29,236 nt of DNA, from assembly GCA_965662885.1 (NCBI GenBank), contig CBFIJI010000016.1, forward strand, positions 1 through 29,236. Direction: 5' to 3'. Below are positions 7,786 through 15,662 of this stretch, piece by piece; within the stretch, counting starts at the first letter, position 1; each line of letters opens with the position of its first letter. The notes beneath the pieces are model-generated. The model was not told the origin of the DNA. It saw only the letters and a program-made list of their open reading frames with translations, and did not search any database. The translations under genes and the position numbers were made by a program. Source of the DNA: CBFIJI01 sp965662885. Lineage in GTDB: Bacteria > Bacteroidota > Bacteroidia > Flavobacteriales > Flavobacteriaceae.

Positions 7786-8658
7786 TTATTGATATACCCG
7801 TATATAGTCTATCTCCATAGCACTTGATGTGAACTCAGGATCAACAAAATTACCTGTGAATTGTCCACCCATGGCGACGTTTAGAATGATAAAAAACTGT
7901 TTATTAAAAGGCATTCCCGTGTTGATAACAAAGGTGTGAAACAATACGTCATCCACATAGAATTCTAGACTTGTGGGGGTCCAAGTCACGCTATAGACAT
8001 GATATTCCGCTGCTTCATTTTCGATTTGAAGTTCATTACTCATATAATAATGATCACCATTACTGTTGGGTAAATGCACCGCTGCAGAGACAATTCCTGG
8101 ATCTTTATTCCCGTGTTCCATCAAATCGACTTCACCACAAGCGGGCCATCCAACTATATCAATATTCTCTCCCAACATCCAAATGGCAGGCCAAGTACCT
8201 TGACCTACAGGAAGTTTAGCACGTGCTTCAAGTCGACCATACTTAAAAGTGAACAGATCTTTGGTAATCATTCTAGCAGAAGTGTACAATTTTCCATCGT
8301 AATTTTCACGAAGGGCAACAATTTTTAAACTACCATTATCCACATAAGAGTTCTCTTCGCGGTCTGTATAATGTTGAAATTCATTATTCCACCAACTGCC
8401 ATTGTTAGGGCCTACAGTTTCGTGAAACCAATTGTTTGGGTCTGGTCGTCCGTCCGTGTCAAATTCATCGGCCCAAACCAAGGTTGAAAAATCTCCATTG
8501 GCACTAGTGGTTACCCCCAAAGAATTGGATGGAGCATCCAAGTCAGGTGTAGTAGGGTCCGTAGTTGTGTCTGGATCCCCAGCAGTATTTGGACCTTCAA
8601 CTTCAGTGCTACAAGCAAATATAAAACAAAGGAAAAAGAGTGCTAAATAACGTTTCAT
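7786..8658 (-). CDS. GH16 family lipoprotein, laminarinase/beta-glucanase type
   Basis: This gene encodes a 290-residue secreted glycoside hydrolase. Residues 1-16 are a lipoprotein signal peptide ending at Cys16 (CFIFAC). A Thr/Pro/Asp-rich linker runs from about 20 to 45, and the GH16 jelly roll from about 58 to 290. The catalytic motif GEVDLMEHG contains nucleophile E176, D178 and acid/base E181. The substrate-cleft blocks NNEFQHYTDR, GTWPAIWML and FFIILNVAMGGQF are typical of bacterial laminarinases. It should hydrolyse beta-1,3 or mixed-linkage glucans at the cell surface, such as algal laminarin. No SusC/SusD pair or other CAZyme accompanies it, so it is a stand-alone enzyme rather than part of a polysaccharide utilisation locus within the window. 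Substrate choice is inferred from the subfamily. Confidence 0.93.
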   Translation of the reverse strand: MKRYLALFFLCFIFACSTEVEGPNTAGDPDTTTDPTTPDLDAPSNSLGVTTSANGDFSTLVWADEFDTDGRPDPNNWFHETVGPNNGSWWNNEFQHYTDREENSYVDNGSLKIVALRENYDGKLYTSARMITKDLFTFKYGRLEARAKLPVGQGTWPAIWMLGENIDIVGWPACGEVDLMEHGNKDPGIVSAAVHLPNSNGDHYYMSNELQIENEAAEYHVYSVTWTPTSLEFYVDDVLFHTFVINTGMPFNKQFFIILNVAMGGQFTGNFVDPEFTSSAMEIDYIRVYQ

Positions 8659-8687
8659 TTACAATTATAGTTAGTGGTTTTGTAATA

Positions 8688-8695
8688 CAAAATTA
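8688..8695 (-). promoter_or_regulatory. -7 box TAATTTTG of GH16 gene
   Basis: On the minus strand this reads TAATTTTG, an exact TAnnTTTG match, 29 bases before the GH16 start. The predicted leader is about 24 bases. No clear -33 TTTG is seen, so confidence is moderate. Confidence 0.42.
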
Positions 8696-8725
8696 AAAAT
8701 AATGAATTCTTTTCCAGAAAGGCTA

Positions 8726-10255
8726 TTAAACAAGGGGTTTTTCTAATTCTTTTTTCTGAAGCAGTAGACGAATCAAAGAAAATGCGGCAAGAATCACGAT
8801 AAACAAGGCTGGGAAGCCACCTAAAATACAAAGCATGCGAATCCCGTCAACACCGGCGCTAGACAACATAATATAGGTGATCGTTCCAATCAATATTCCC
8901 CAAATAATTTTGATATATGCGGGGGGTTCCGCGTTGGAACCTTTGGGCAGCTTTGAAGAAATTGAACTCATTGCCGAAATATTGGAGTCCGCAGCAGTTA
9001 CATAAGACAAAAATACCAACACCAAGGTTAGTCCACTTAAAAGTATCCCCCAGGGATAACTTCCCAAAAGACGATACATCACAACTTCCTCTCCTTTATT
9101 TTCCATTAAAAAATATAAGGCATTGTTAAGCAGCTCATTAAGGTGTAGGGTACTCCCCCCAAAAATGATCATCCAAAGTATGCCAAATAACGATGGCGCA
9201 ATCAAATTAAAGTTGATGAATTGCCGAACGGTATAGCCGCGAGCAATACGCCCTAAAAAAAGTGAGGTTACTGGAGCCCAAGCAAACCAATTGGCCAGAT
9301 AAAACAAACTCCAATCTTCCATCCAAGTAGGGTCTAAAACAGTGCCGTAATTGATACTTCGTGGAATAAAATGAACAGCATAATCCTTTAAGCCTTGCCA
9401 ACCTAGATCAAGTACTTCCAAAGGATAGCCCCATAAAAAAACATAAATAGCCACCAAAATAAACCCGATGATATTGATGGTGGATAGTAATTTGATTCCT
9501 TTTTGTAAACCTGTGATTGCGGAAAGAATAAACGCAGCAATTACCAAAAATCCAACAACCAAAATATAAAAATTACTTTTCTCTATTCCGAAAAGCGCTT
9601 CCATTCCTCCAATAATAGCTAATATTCCCGACCCTAGGGAAGCCGACATCCCTAGAACAAGGGCATAAAGGCAAATAATATCAAACACATCATTCCAACT
9701 TTTACTGTTTTTTCCTCGAGTCAACGGGTAAATTAAAGTACCAATTTTAAACGGTTGTTTTAGGTTGTAATACACCAATCCAAAGACCAATCCACAAACA
9801 CAATAAATGCCGTAGGGGGTAAATGACCAATGCATAAAAAGTGTAGACATTGCAAAGTGAAGTGCTTCGGGGGAACTTCCCGAAAAAGCATCATTTACGG
9901 GTGGGCTGAAATAATGATAAAGGGGTTCTGCACAACCCCAAAAAAGAATCCCTGTAGCAATGGTGGTACACACACTAATGGCAAACCAACGCCATTTATT
10001 TAAAAGGGGTACGGCTGATGCTCCTCCAATTTTAATCTTTGAAAGAGGGGAAAAATATACGACCCCCAAAAGGACTAAAAAAAGAAAAGTACTGTAGGAA
10101 AACAGCCAGCCAAACTCCCGCAACACCCATGCGTTTGCGTGGGTCACTAAACGCATAAACAAGCGCTCATCAATAAGATTAAAACTAAGAGTTACAACCA
10201 ATAAAACGAAGGGGGTAAAAAAGACCCAGCGGTTAAGCGACACTGTTTTTTTCAT
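8726..10255 (-). CDS. BCCT family transporter (betaine/choline/carnitine type)
   Basis: This gene encodes a 509-residue inner-membrane protein with about twelve transmembrane helices, the usual size for the BCCT family. It carries family landmarks: the Trp-rich WGCAEPLYHYFSPP, the glycine-rich LGMSASLGSGILAI around the substrate path, and the segment YLANWFAWAPVTSLFLGRIARG that matches the BCCT signature. The FTPYGIYCVCGLVFGL block is also typical. It probably imports glycine betaine, choline or a related quaternary ammonium compound with Na+ or H+, serving osmoprotection in a marine cell. No betaine-catabolism genes are next to it. Its stop lies 67 bases upstream of the GH16 start on the same strand, but GH16 has its own -7 box, so the two are probably separate units. 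The substrate is inferred. Confidence 0.93.
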   Translation of the reverse strand: MKKTVSLNRWVFFTPFVLLVVTLSFNLIDERLFMRLVTHANAWVLREFGWLFSYSTFLFLVLLGVVYFSPLSKIKIGGASAVPLLNKWRWFAISVCTTIATGILFWGCAEPLYHYFSPPVNDAFSGSSPEALHFAMSTLFMHWSFTPYGIYCVCGLVFGLVYYNLKQPFKIGTLIYPLTRGKNSKSWNDVFDIICLYALVLGMSASLGSGILAIIGGMEALFGIEKSNFYILVVGFLVIAAFILSAITGLQKGIKLLSTINIIGFILVAIYVFLWGYPLEVLDLGWQGLKDYAVHFIPRSINYGTVLDPTWMEDWSLFYLANWFAWAPVTSLFLGRIARGYTVRQFINFNLIAPSLFGILWMIIFGGSTLHLNELLNNALYFLMENKGEEVVMYRLLGSYPWGILLSGLTLVLVFLSYVTAADSNISAMSSISSKLPKGSNAEPPAYIKIIWGILIGTITYIMLSSAGVDGIRMLCILGGFPALFIVILAAFSLIRLLLQKKELEKPLV

Positions 10256-10360
10256 GAATTTTAAGATACAATTTTCTGTTTAAAAACAGGGAAATTAAAG
10301 TATTCCTTACCTCTTTAATCAATTTATTAATTAAATTCAATGAATAACTAAATAAATATA

Positions 10361-10726
10361 ATGAAACAAGAATGGAGCTATTTATTGGGCGATGACACGA
10401 TAACCATCGTCAATAATCTGTTTAAAGAGCAAATTTATTTTAATGGGAAATTGATGAAAGAAAATGCTTCCTTTATCCCTTCATTGTCCTCTGCGCTCAA
10501 GACCACTTTAACCACCACTCAAGGCGAAAAGAAAGAATTGGATGTTCTCCTTAAAGCAGGATTTTATGCCGTTAATTGTTCGGCTACTTTGGATGGAAAA
10601 GCGATTGAACTGGATGGAACAAAAGCGCAACCTACTTTTAAAGCAAAGCTGGGTTTTATTTTAAACATTATATTGAGTTCGCTGCTAGGAGGGGCCATTG
10701 CCTACTACATCGTTACCTATTTTTAA
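10361..10726 (+). CDS. Unknown 121-residue tail-anchored protein
   Basis: I do not recognise a named family. Residues 1-92 are soluble and beta-rich, with alternating short strands (WSYLLGDDTITIVNN, EQIYFNGKLM, DVLLKAGFYAVNCSATLDGK) that suggest a small beta-sandwich. Residues about 97-120 are one hydrophobic helix (LGFILNIILSSLLGGAIAYYIV) ending at the C-terminus, so the protein is probably tail-anchored with its domain in the cytosol. There is a single cysteine at 73. The strand pattern is loosely like the FAIM1 domain, but this is a weak impression. It stands alone, with divergent BCCT upstream and convergent DUF6503 gene downstream, and has no visible consensus promoter. Confidence 0.72.
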   Translation: MKQEWSYLLGDDTITIVNNLFKEQIYFNGKLMKENASFIPSLSSALKTTLTTTQGEKKELDVLLKAGFYAVNCSATLDGKAIELDGTKAQPTFKAKLGFILNIILSSLLGGAIAYYIVTYF

Positions 10727-10764
10727 ATCAGCGATTCACACCATTATTGCATGAATAAAACGAC

Positions 10765-11469
10765 TTATTTTAAAATATCCGTACCCAAGAGTTCGCCATT
10801 TTTATTGAAATACCACGCCCTATTTTTAGCCATTTTAATGCCATTGACTAGGCCTTCATCACTTAATAGAATGTATTCGCCATCGTTTTTGGCTTCCTCA
10901 TGAAAAAATTGGTAGGCTTGAAGCGCAAACGTTTCTGGATTAAAATAGAAATACCATGTATCTTTTCCAACCTCCTCCGTATAGTTCACTTTTAAAACAA
11001 GGGCTTTTTTCCCCATAAAGTTTTTGATTTGAACTAGGGGGTCGATTAGTGTCCCTGGATCTTTCAATTTCATAGGGAGTCCCAAGAGGTAGGTGTAATA
11101 ATCTCTATCCCAAAGGACACTTTCACAACTCAAACGGTTTCTTTTCTTCGTTATTTCATCAAAATTTTTGGATCCGTTAAATAAAAACATACACTCCCCT
11201 TTATTCCATGTTTTTTCAATCGTATCCCCGTTCTGATAATGGGTACCCTTATAATACTGTCGGGAAAAGTCCAAACGAATTTCAGAGATGCGTTCGTGTC
11301 CATCTGGATCTTGCATTACCATAGTAAAAAGGCCTTTGAATTGTTTCCATGCTCCTGAAGGGTCATGGTAGGCGATACTTTTGTCCAGCAATTCTGCTGC
11401 GGTGAGTTCTTGAGCTACAGTATTAAAGCTAATACCGACACTAAAAAGAAGGAAAACAAAAGGTTTCAT
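10765..11469 (-). CDS. DUF6503 family exported protein
   Basis: This gene encodes a 234-residue protein with a signal peptide (residues 1-19, ending FNTVAQ), so it is exported to the periplasm or outer membrane. The mature part begins ELTAAELLDKSIAYHDPSGAW, which is the hallmark start of the flavobacterial DUF6503 family. Later blocks are FNGSKNFDE, YTYLLGLPMKL, KALVLKVNYT and WYFYFNPETFALQAYQF. The alternation of strands with a C-terminal DGEYILLSDEGLVNGIKMAKNRAWY segment resembles LolA/outer-membrane-lipoprotein-sorting-like folds, which is a fold impression only. The function is unknown. It is convergent with the 10361 gene and divergent from the D-amino-acid cluster at 11647, from which it is separated by a promoter region. 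Confidence 0.82.
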   Translation of the reverse strand: MKPFVFLLFSVGISFNTVAQELTAAELLDKSIAYHDPSGAWKQFKGLFTMVMQDPDGHERISEIRLDFSRQYYKGTHYQNGDTIEKTWNKGECMFLFNGSKNFDEITKKRNRLSCESVLWDRDYYTYLLGLPMKLKDPGTLIDPLVQIKNFMGKKALVLKVNYTEEVGKDTWYFYFNPETFALQAYQFFHEEAKNDGEYILLSDEGLVNGIKMAKNRAWYFNKNGELLGTDILK

Positions 11470-11522
11470 AATTGGGGATTTTCAAATGGATTATTATATT
11501 TATAAAACTACTACTTTTTTAA

Positions 11523-11552
11523 CAAAAATATTTTTTGATTTTCCCCGTCAAA
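11523..11552 (-). promoter_or_regulatory. Flavobacterial promoter of DUF6503 gene
   Basis: On the minus strand, TTTG (11549-11552) is followed after 18 bases by TATTTTTG (11523-11530), nearly the full Bacteroidota consensus. Transcription would start near 11517, giving a leader of about 48 bases before the ATG at 11469. Confidence 0.6.
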
Positions 11553-11646
11553 GATGAATGTAAATAGAAAGACTCCTGAATAATGAACGTTTTCTTCGGT
11601 GAAACTTATTTATTTTTTGTTTCTTGAATAAATAAAAACCAATTGT

Positions 11647-12963
11647 ATGCCTTTAGTCATAATTACCCTAGGAATTTTACTGCTTTTTTTCTTAATTATT
11701 GTACTGCGCTTTAATGCTTTTATCGCCTTTATCGTAGTTTCTCTATCTGTAGGAATCGCACAAGGAATGGAATTAAATGCCGTGGTAAGTTCCATTGAAA
11801 AAGGAATAGGAAATACCCTTGGATTTTTAGTCATGATTTTAGGCTTGGGAGCCATGTTGGGAAAACAAGTTGCCGACAGTGGTGCAGCACAACAAATCAC
11901 CAATCGGATGATTGAAATATTTGGTGTTAAAAACACCCGTTGGGCAGTGATGCTTACGGGGTTTATTGTAGGGGTTACTATGTTTTATTCTGTAGGCTTT
12001 GTGATTTTAGTTCCCTTGGTTTTTACGGTAGCAGTTGCAACAGGTCTTCCCTTAATATCCATCGGCCTCCCCATGTTAGCGGCCCTTTCGGTTACTCATG
12101 GATTTTTACCTCCCCATCCAGCACCCACCGCACTTGCTGTGATGTTTGAAGCTGACATGGGAAAAACACTTCTCTATGGAATCGTAGTGGCCATTCCTGC
12201 CATTCTTATTTCTGGTCCAGTCTTGACTCGCTTTGTCAAAAAAGTAGATGCCCAGCCCCTCAAAGAATTTATGGCGGTCAAACAATTTAAAAAAGAAGAA
12301 CTTCCTGGCTTGGGAATCAGTTTATTAACGGCCTTGCTTCCCGTTGTTTTGATTGGATTTTCCACCCTAATTTTATTGGTAATTCCGGAAGAAAGCAGCG
12401 CTTATAATCTTGTCAAATTTATGGGAAATCCTGTCATTGCCTTGTTACTGGCGGTTCTGTTTAGCTGCTATTCTTTAGGCGTTGCACAGGGGGTAGAACT
12501 AAAACAGGTCATGGCAACGTTTGCCAGTTCCATTTCTGGAATTACAATGGTACTATTGATTATTGCTGGAGCAGGTGCCTTAAAGCAAATTTTAATTGAC
12601 AGTGGAGTGGGAGACTATATTGGAAGTCTTTTGGCCATTACGACCCTTTCCCCGCTCGTTATTGCTTGGCTTATTGCCACCTTAATCCGTGTTTCGGTGG
12701 GCTCTGCGACTGTAGCGGGCTTGACCACTGCAGGGATTGTACTGCCATTAGTTCAAACCACAGGGGTGAGTCCTGAAATGATGGTCTTGGCCATTGGCTC
12801 AGGAAGTCTGATGCTCTCTCATGTCAATGACAGTGGTTTTTGGTTATTTAAAGAATATTTTAACCTCAGCGTTAAAGACACCCTAGCCACTTGGACGGTG
12901 ATGGAAACTTCCATCGGTATTAGCGGTCTAATAGGCGTATTAATTTTAAACTCTTTCCTTTAA
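11647..12963 (+). CDS. GntP-family permease, gluconate/D-serine (DsdX) type
   Basis: This gene encodes a 438-residue inner-membrane protein with about twelve helices. GntP-family signatures are clear: PPHPAPT (residues 155-161), the glycine-rich SVGSATVAGLTTAGI, and near the C-terminus SHVNDSGFWLFKEYFNLSV followed by TWTVMETSIGISG. The family includes gluconate:H+ symporters and DsdX, a D-serine:H+ symporter, and the sequence alone does not separate them. The next gene starts 4 bases after the stop, and the cluster encodes D-amino-acid-type enzymes with no gluconate kinase or other sugar-acid gene. A D-amino acid substrate is therefore favoured over gluconate, as inference. A possible weak -7 box (TATTTTTTG, 11611-11619) precedes the gene. 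Confidence 0.93.
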   Translation: MPLVIITLGILLLFFLIIVLRFNAFIAFIVVSLSVGIAQGMELNAVVSSIEKGIGNTLGFLVMILGLGAMLGKQVADSGAAQQITNRMIEIFGVKNTRWAVMLTGFIVGVTMFYSVGFVILVPLVFTVAVATGLPLISIGLPMLAALSVTHGFLPPHPAPTALAVMFEADMGKTLLYGIVVAIPAILISGPVLTRFVKKVDAQPLKEFMAVKQFKKEELPGLGISLLTALLPVVLIGFSTLILLVIPEESSAYNLVKFMGNPVIALLLAVLFSCYSLGVAQGVELKQVMATFASSISGITMVLLIIAGAGALKQILIDSGVGDYIGSLLAITTLSPLVIAWLIATLIRVSVGSATVAGLTTAGIVLPLVQTTGVSPEMMVLAIGSGSLMLSHVNDSGFWLFKEYFNLSVKDTLATWTVMETSIGISGLIGVLILNSFL

Positions 12964-12967
12964 TCCT

Positions 12968-13435
12968 ATGACAACAAAAGTCTCTGAAACAATAAAACAA
13001 CTTGGCTTGGAATTACCTCCAGCACCAAAACCTGTTGGGGTCTATCGACCCACCTTAGTGGTAGATCATTTTCTTTATATTTCTGGACAAGGTCCGATGC
13101 AGTCGGATGGGACTTTGATCACAGGAAAAGTTGGAGGAAGTCTCGACAAAGACCAAGGGAAAGCGGCGGCACGCCAAGTAGGTTTGACCATGCTGTCCAC
13201 CATCATTACTAATTTTGGAGCTATCGACCGTGTCAAGCGGGTGGTCAAAGTCTTAGGGATGGTCAATGCAACTCCTGAATTTGAAGAACACCCCTATGTC
13301 ATCAACGGTTTTAGTGAGTTGATGCGTGATGTTTTTGGTGCGGAAATGGGCATTGGTGTTCGCAGTGCTGTTGGTATGAACCTCCCTCAAAACATTGCAG
13401 TAGAAATTGAAGCCCATTTTGAATTGCACCGCTAA
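12968..13435 (+). CDS. RidA/YjgF-family protein
   Basis: This gene encodes a 155-residue soluble protein of the RidA (YjgF/YER057c/UK114) superfamily. The conserved core is present: FLYISGQGPM (36-45) and the C-terminal VRSAVGMNLPQNIAVEIEAH (131-150). R132 aligns with the catalytic arginine of RidA (Arg105 in the archetype). Canonical RidA hydrolyses reactive enamines/imines such as 2-aminoacrylate to ketoacid and ammonia. The protein is longer than the about 128 residues of classical RidA and belongs to the about-150-residue subgroup, for which activity is less certain. It sits between the permease (4-base gap) and the PLP enzyme (15-base gap). This suits removal of the 2-aminoacrylate formed by a serine dehydratase, which is an inference from context. 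Confidence 0.9.
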   Translation: MTTKVSETIKQLGLELPPAPKPVGVYRPTLVVDHFLYISGQGPMQSDGTLITGKVGGSLDKDQGKAAARQVGLTMLSTIITNFGAIDRVKRVVKVLGMVNATPEFEEHPYVINGFSELMRDVFGAEMGIGVRSAVGMNLPQNIAVEIEAHFELHR

Positions 13436-13450
13436 TTAAGGCATTAAATA

Positions 13451-14566
13451 ATGATTGAAGAACAACAAGACCATTGGTATAAAGTTAAAAATGAAAATGA
13501 TTTAAAGACCCCAGGGCTATTGGTGTTTCCCGACCGTGTGCGCCATAATATCAAGTCAATGATTGCCGTTTCAGGCGATGTCAATCGACTTTGGCCACAT
13601 ATCAAAACCCATAAAATGCCAGCTGTTATACAACTGCAAATAGAACAAGGGATTCGTCGTTTTAAATGTGCTACTTTGGGGGAAGTGCAGCTTTTAGTGG
13701 ACTGTGGGGCAGCGCATATTTTATTTGCCATGCAGCCCAGTAAAGACAAACTCCTTCATCTTATGGAACTGCAAAAGCAGCATCCAGAAATTGCCTTTTC
13801 GACTCTAGTCGATAACATCCACTCTTTAGAACTCTTTGGCGAATTAGCCACAAAACACAGCCAACAACTATCGCTTTGGATGGATTTAAACCTTGGAATG
13901 AACCGTACAGGGATTATTCCAGGACCCGAAGCCGTTGAGCTTTACCAACGTATGGAAAAACATCCTTGGCTCAAGCCACAAGGTTTTCATGCGTATGACG
14001 GACATATTCGTCCGCCTAATTTAGAAGAACGTATTGAAAAATGCAATACGGCTTTTCAAGCTGCAGAACAATTAAAAACGAGTATTGAAGCAGTGGGGGG
14101 AAATGTACCCGACATCATTGCGGGAGGCTCACCCACTTTTTATCCACATGCGTTGCGGGGGTCCACATTTTTAAGTCCTGGAACGACGCTATTGTGGGAT
14201 GCTGGTTATTCTCGTATTTGGCAAGAATCTCCATTTTTAACCGCTGCTGTTTTGACCACTCGAGTCCTAAGTAAACCTGCAGAAAACCTCTTGTGTTTTG
14301 ATTTGGGTCATAAAGCTATTGCACCCGAAATGCCGCTTCCACGGGCCATCATTATGGGCTTAGAAGACGCTGTTCATCGGGGTCAAAGTGAAGAACACCT
14401 AATTGTTGAAACGCCTTTAGCCAATCAATATCAAGTAGGCGACCTATGTTATGCCTTACCCTATCATATATGCCCAACAGTAGTAAAATACAATAAAGCG
14501 CTTACCGTTGTTGAGGGAATGCCTGCCGAGTATTGGGAAATTAAAGCACGAAATTATATCCTCTAA
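13451..14566 (+). CDS. D-threonine aldolase/D-serine dehydratase-type PLP enzyme
   Basis: This gene encodes a 371-residue cytosolic enzyme of fold-type III (alanine-racemase-like) in the D-TA/DSD1 family. The PLP lysine lies in PHIKTHK (residues 49-55, K52 by family analogy). The early block TPGLLVFPDRVRHNI matches the family N-terminus. The C-terminal motif YHICPT carries H339 and C341, the HxC pair that binds the metal in eukaryotic-type D-serine dehydratase and D-threonine aldolases. Members either cleave D-threonine to glycine and acetaldehyde or dehydrate D-serine (or D-threo-3-hydroxyaspartate) to a 2-oxo acid and ammonia. Sequence reading cannot decide between them; the adjacent RidA-like gene favours dehydration. 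It lies 15 bases after that gene and 10 bases before the dipeptidase start. Confidence 0.92.
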   Translation: MIEEQQDHWYKVKNENDLKTPGLLVFPDRVRHNIKSMIAVSGDVNRLWPHIKTHKMPAVIQLQIEQGIRRFKCATLGEVQLLVDCGAAHILFAMQPSKDKLLHLMELQKQHPEIAFSTLVDNIHSLELFGELATKHSQQLSLWMDLNLGMNRTGIIPGPEAVELYQRMEKHPWLKPQGFHAYDGHIRPPNLEERIEKCNTAFQAAEQLKTSIEAVGGNVPDIIAGGSPTFYPHALRGSTFLSPGTTLLWDAGYSRIWQESPFLTAAVLTTRVLSKPAENLLCFDLGHKAIAPEMPLPRAIIMGLEDAVHRGQSEEHLIVETPLANQYQVGDLCYALPYHICPTVVKYNKALTVVEGMPAEYWEIKARNYIL

Positions 14567-14576
14567 GCCTACAACT

Positions 14577-15644
14577 ATGAAATTTATCTTTGATGCTCAT
14601 TTAGACCTTTCGATGAATGCATTGGAATGGAATCGTGATCTAACACAAAGTGTGAAAGCGATTAATCAAGCAGAGTTAACGATGACCGATAAGCCCGATC
14701 GGGGAAAAGCAACAGTTTCTTTAGAGGCAATGCGTAAAGGGAATATTGGCTTATGTATGGCCACACAAATTGCACGTTATGTAAAGCCAGAGAATCCCTT
14801 ACCGGGCTGGAATTCTCCTGCGCAAGCTTGGGCGCAAACCCAAGGGCAAATGGCGTGGTATTTTGCGATGGAAACTGCTGGAGAAATGGTTCAAATTACC
14901 GATGCAAAAGCCCTTCAAGACCACTTAGATTGCTGGGAAAATTCCGCTAAAAAAAAACCTATCGGTTATATTCTTAGCCTAGAGGGTGCTGATTCCATCA
15001 TATCTATGGACTATTTAAACCTCGCCTATGAACAAGGACTTAGAGCGATTGGTCCAGCGCATTACGGTCCAGGAACTTATGCATTTGGCACGAATTCCAA
15101 AGGAGGTATTGGAAAAAAAGGAAAACGACTGCTACAAGAAATCGAAGCCTTGGACATGATTTTAGATATGACCCATTTGTGTGACCAAAGTTTTTGGGAA
15201 ACCTTGGACAACTACAACGGGAAAATTTGGGCCAGCCATAGTAACTGTAGGACGCTAGTTCCCAACAACCGCCAATTTTCTGACGAACAAATTAAGGTTT
15301 TAATCGAACGAGGGGCGGTTATTGGGATGGCCTTGGATGCTTGGATGATGCTTCCCAATTGGAAACGGGGGGTTACCACCCCTAAAGAAAGTGGCTTGGT
15401 TTTGGAAACCATTGTGGACCATATAGATCATATCTGTCAATTAAGTGGTAATGCAACTCATGTGGGTTTGGGCACTGATCTTGACGGGGGTTTTGGGAAA
15501 GAACAGTGCCCCTATGATTTAGAAACCATTGCTGATTTGCAAAAACTAGATCATTTATTGGCCAAAAGAGGTTATTCGGAAGCGGATATCAAAAAAATAT
15601 TTAATGAAAACTTTATCAATTTTTTATTAAAGGCATTGCCTTAA
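14577..15644 (+). CDS. M19 family (renal-dipeptidase-like) dipeptidase
   Basis: This gene encodes a 355-residue dipeptidase of the amidohydrolase-type M19 family. The ATG at 14577 is preferred over an in-frame start at 14508 that would overlap the previous gene; translation from 14577 begins MKFIFDAHLDLS, the normal start of the fold. All zinc ligands and catalytic residues of the family are visible: H8 and D10 (HLD), bridging E136 (LEGADS), H200 (MTHLCD), H221 (SHSNCR) and D301 (GLGTDLDGGF). There is no signal peptide or anchor, so the enzyme is cytosolic. M19 enzymes split dipeptides and tolerate D-residues at the C-terminal position. In this cluster it could free D-amino acids from peptidoglycan-derived dipeptides, which is inference. 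The gap from the PLP enzyme is 10 bases. Confidence 0.93.
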   Translation: MKFIFDAHLDLSMNALEWNRDLTQSVKAINQAELTMTDKPDRGKATVSLEAMRKGNIGLCMATQIARYVKPENPLPGWNSPAQAWAQTQGQMAWYFAMETAGEMVQITDAKALQDHLDCWENSAKKKPIGYILSLEGADSIISMDYLNLAYEQGLRAIGPAHYGPGTYAFGTNSKGGIGKKGKRLLQEIEALDMILDMTHLCDQSFWETLDNYNGKIWASHSNCRTLVPNNRQFSDEQIKVLIERGAVIGMALDAWMMLPNWKRGVTTPKESGLVLETIVDHIDHICQLSGNATHVGLGTDLDGGFGKEQCPYDLETIADLQKLDHLLAKRGYSEADIKKIFNENFINFLLKALP

Positions 15645-15662
15645 ACCTATCTATATTGTTTT

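Noticed and set aside
11610..11936. Minus-strand frame over the GntP permease start
   Set aside because: It is antisense to a conserved transporter gene and its translation is not protein-like.
13444..13749. Minus-strand frame over the start of the PLP enzyme
   Set aside because: It is antisense to a gene with PLP-lysine and metal motifs; its Cys/Ser-rich translation resembles no protein.
14508..14576. In-frame start at 14508 for the M19 dipeptidase
   Set aside because: It would overlap the PLP enzyme by 59 bases and adds a non-homologous N-terminus; 14577 begins with the normal HLD region.
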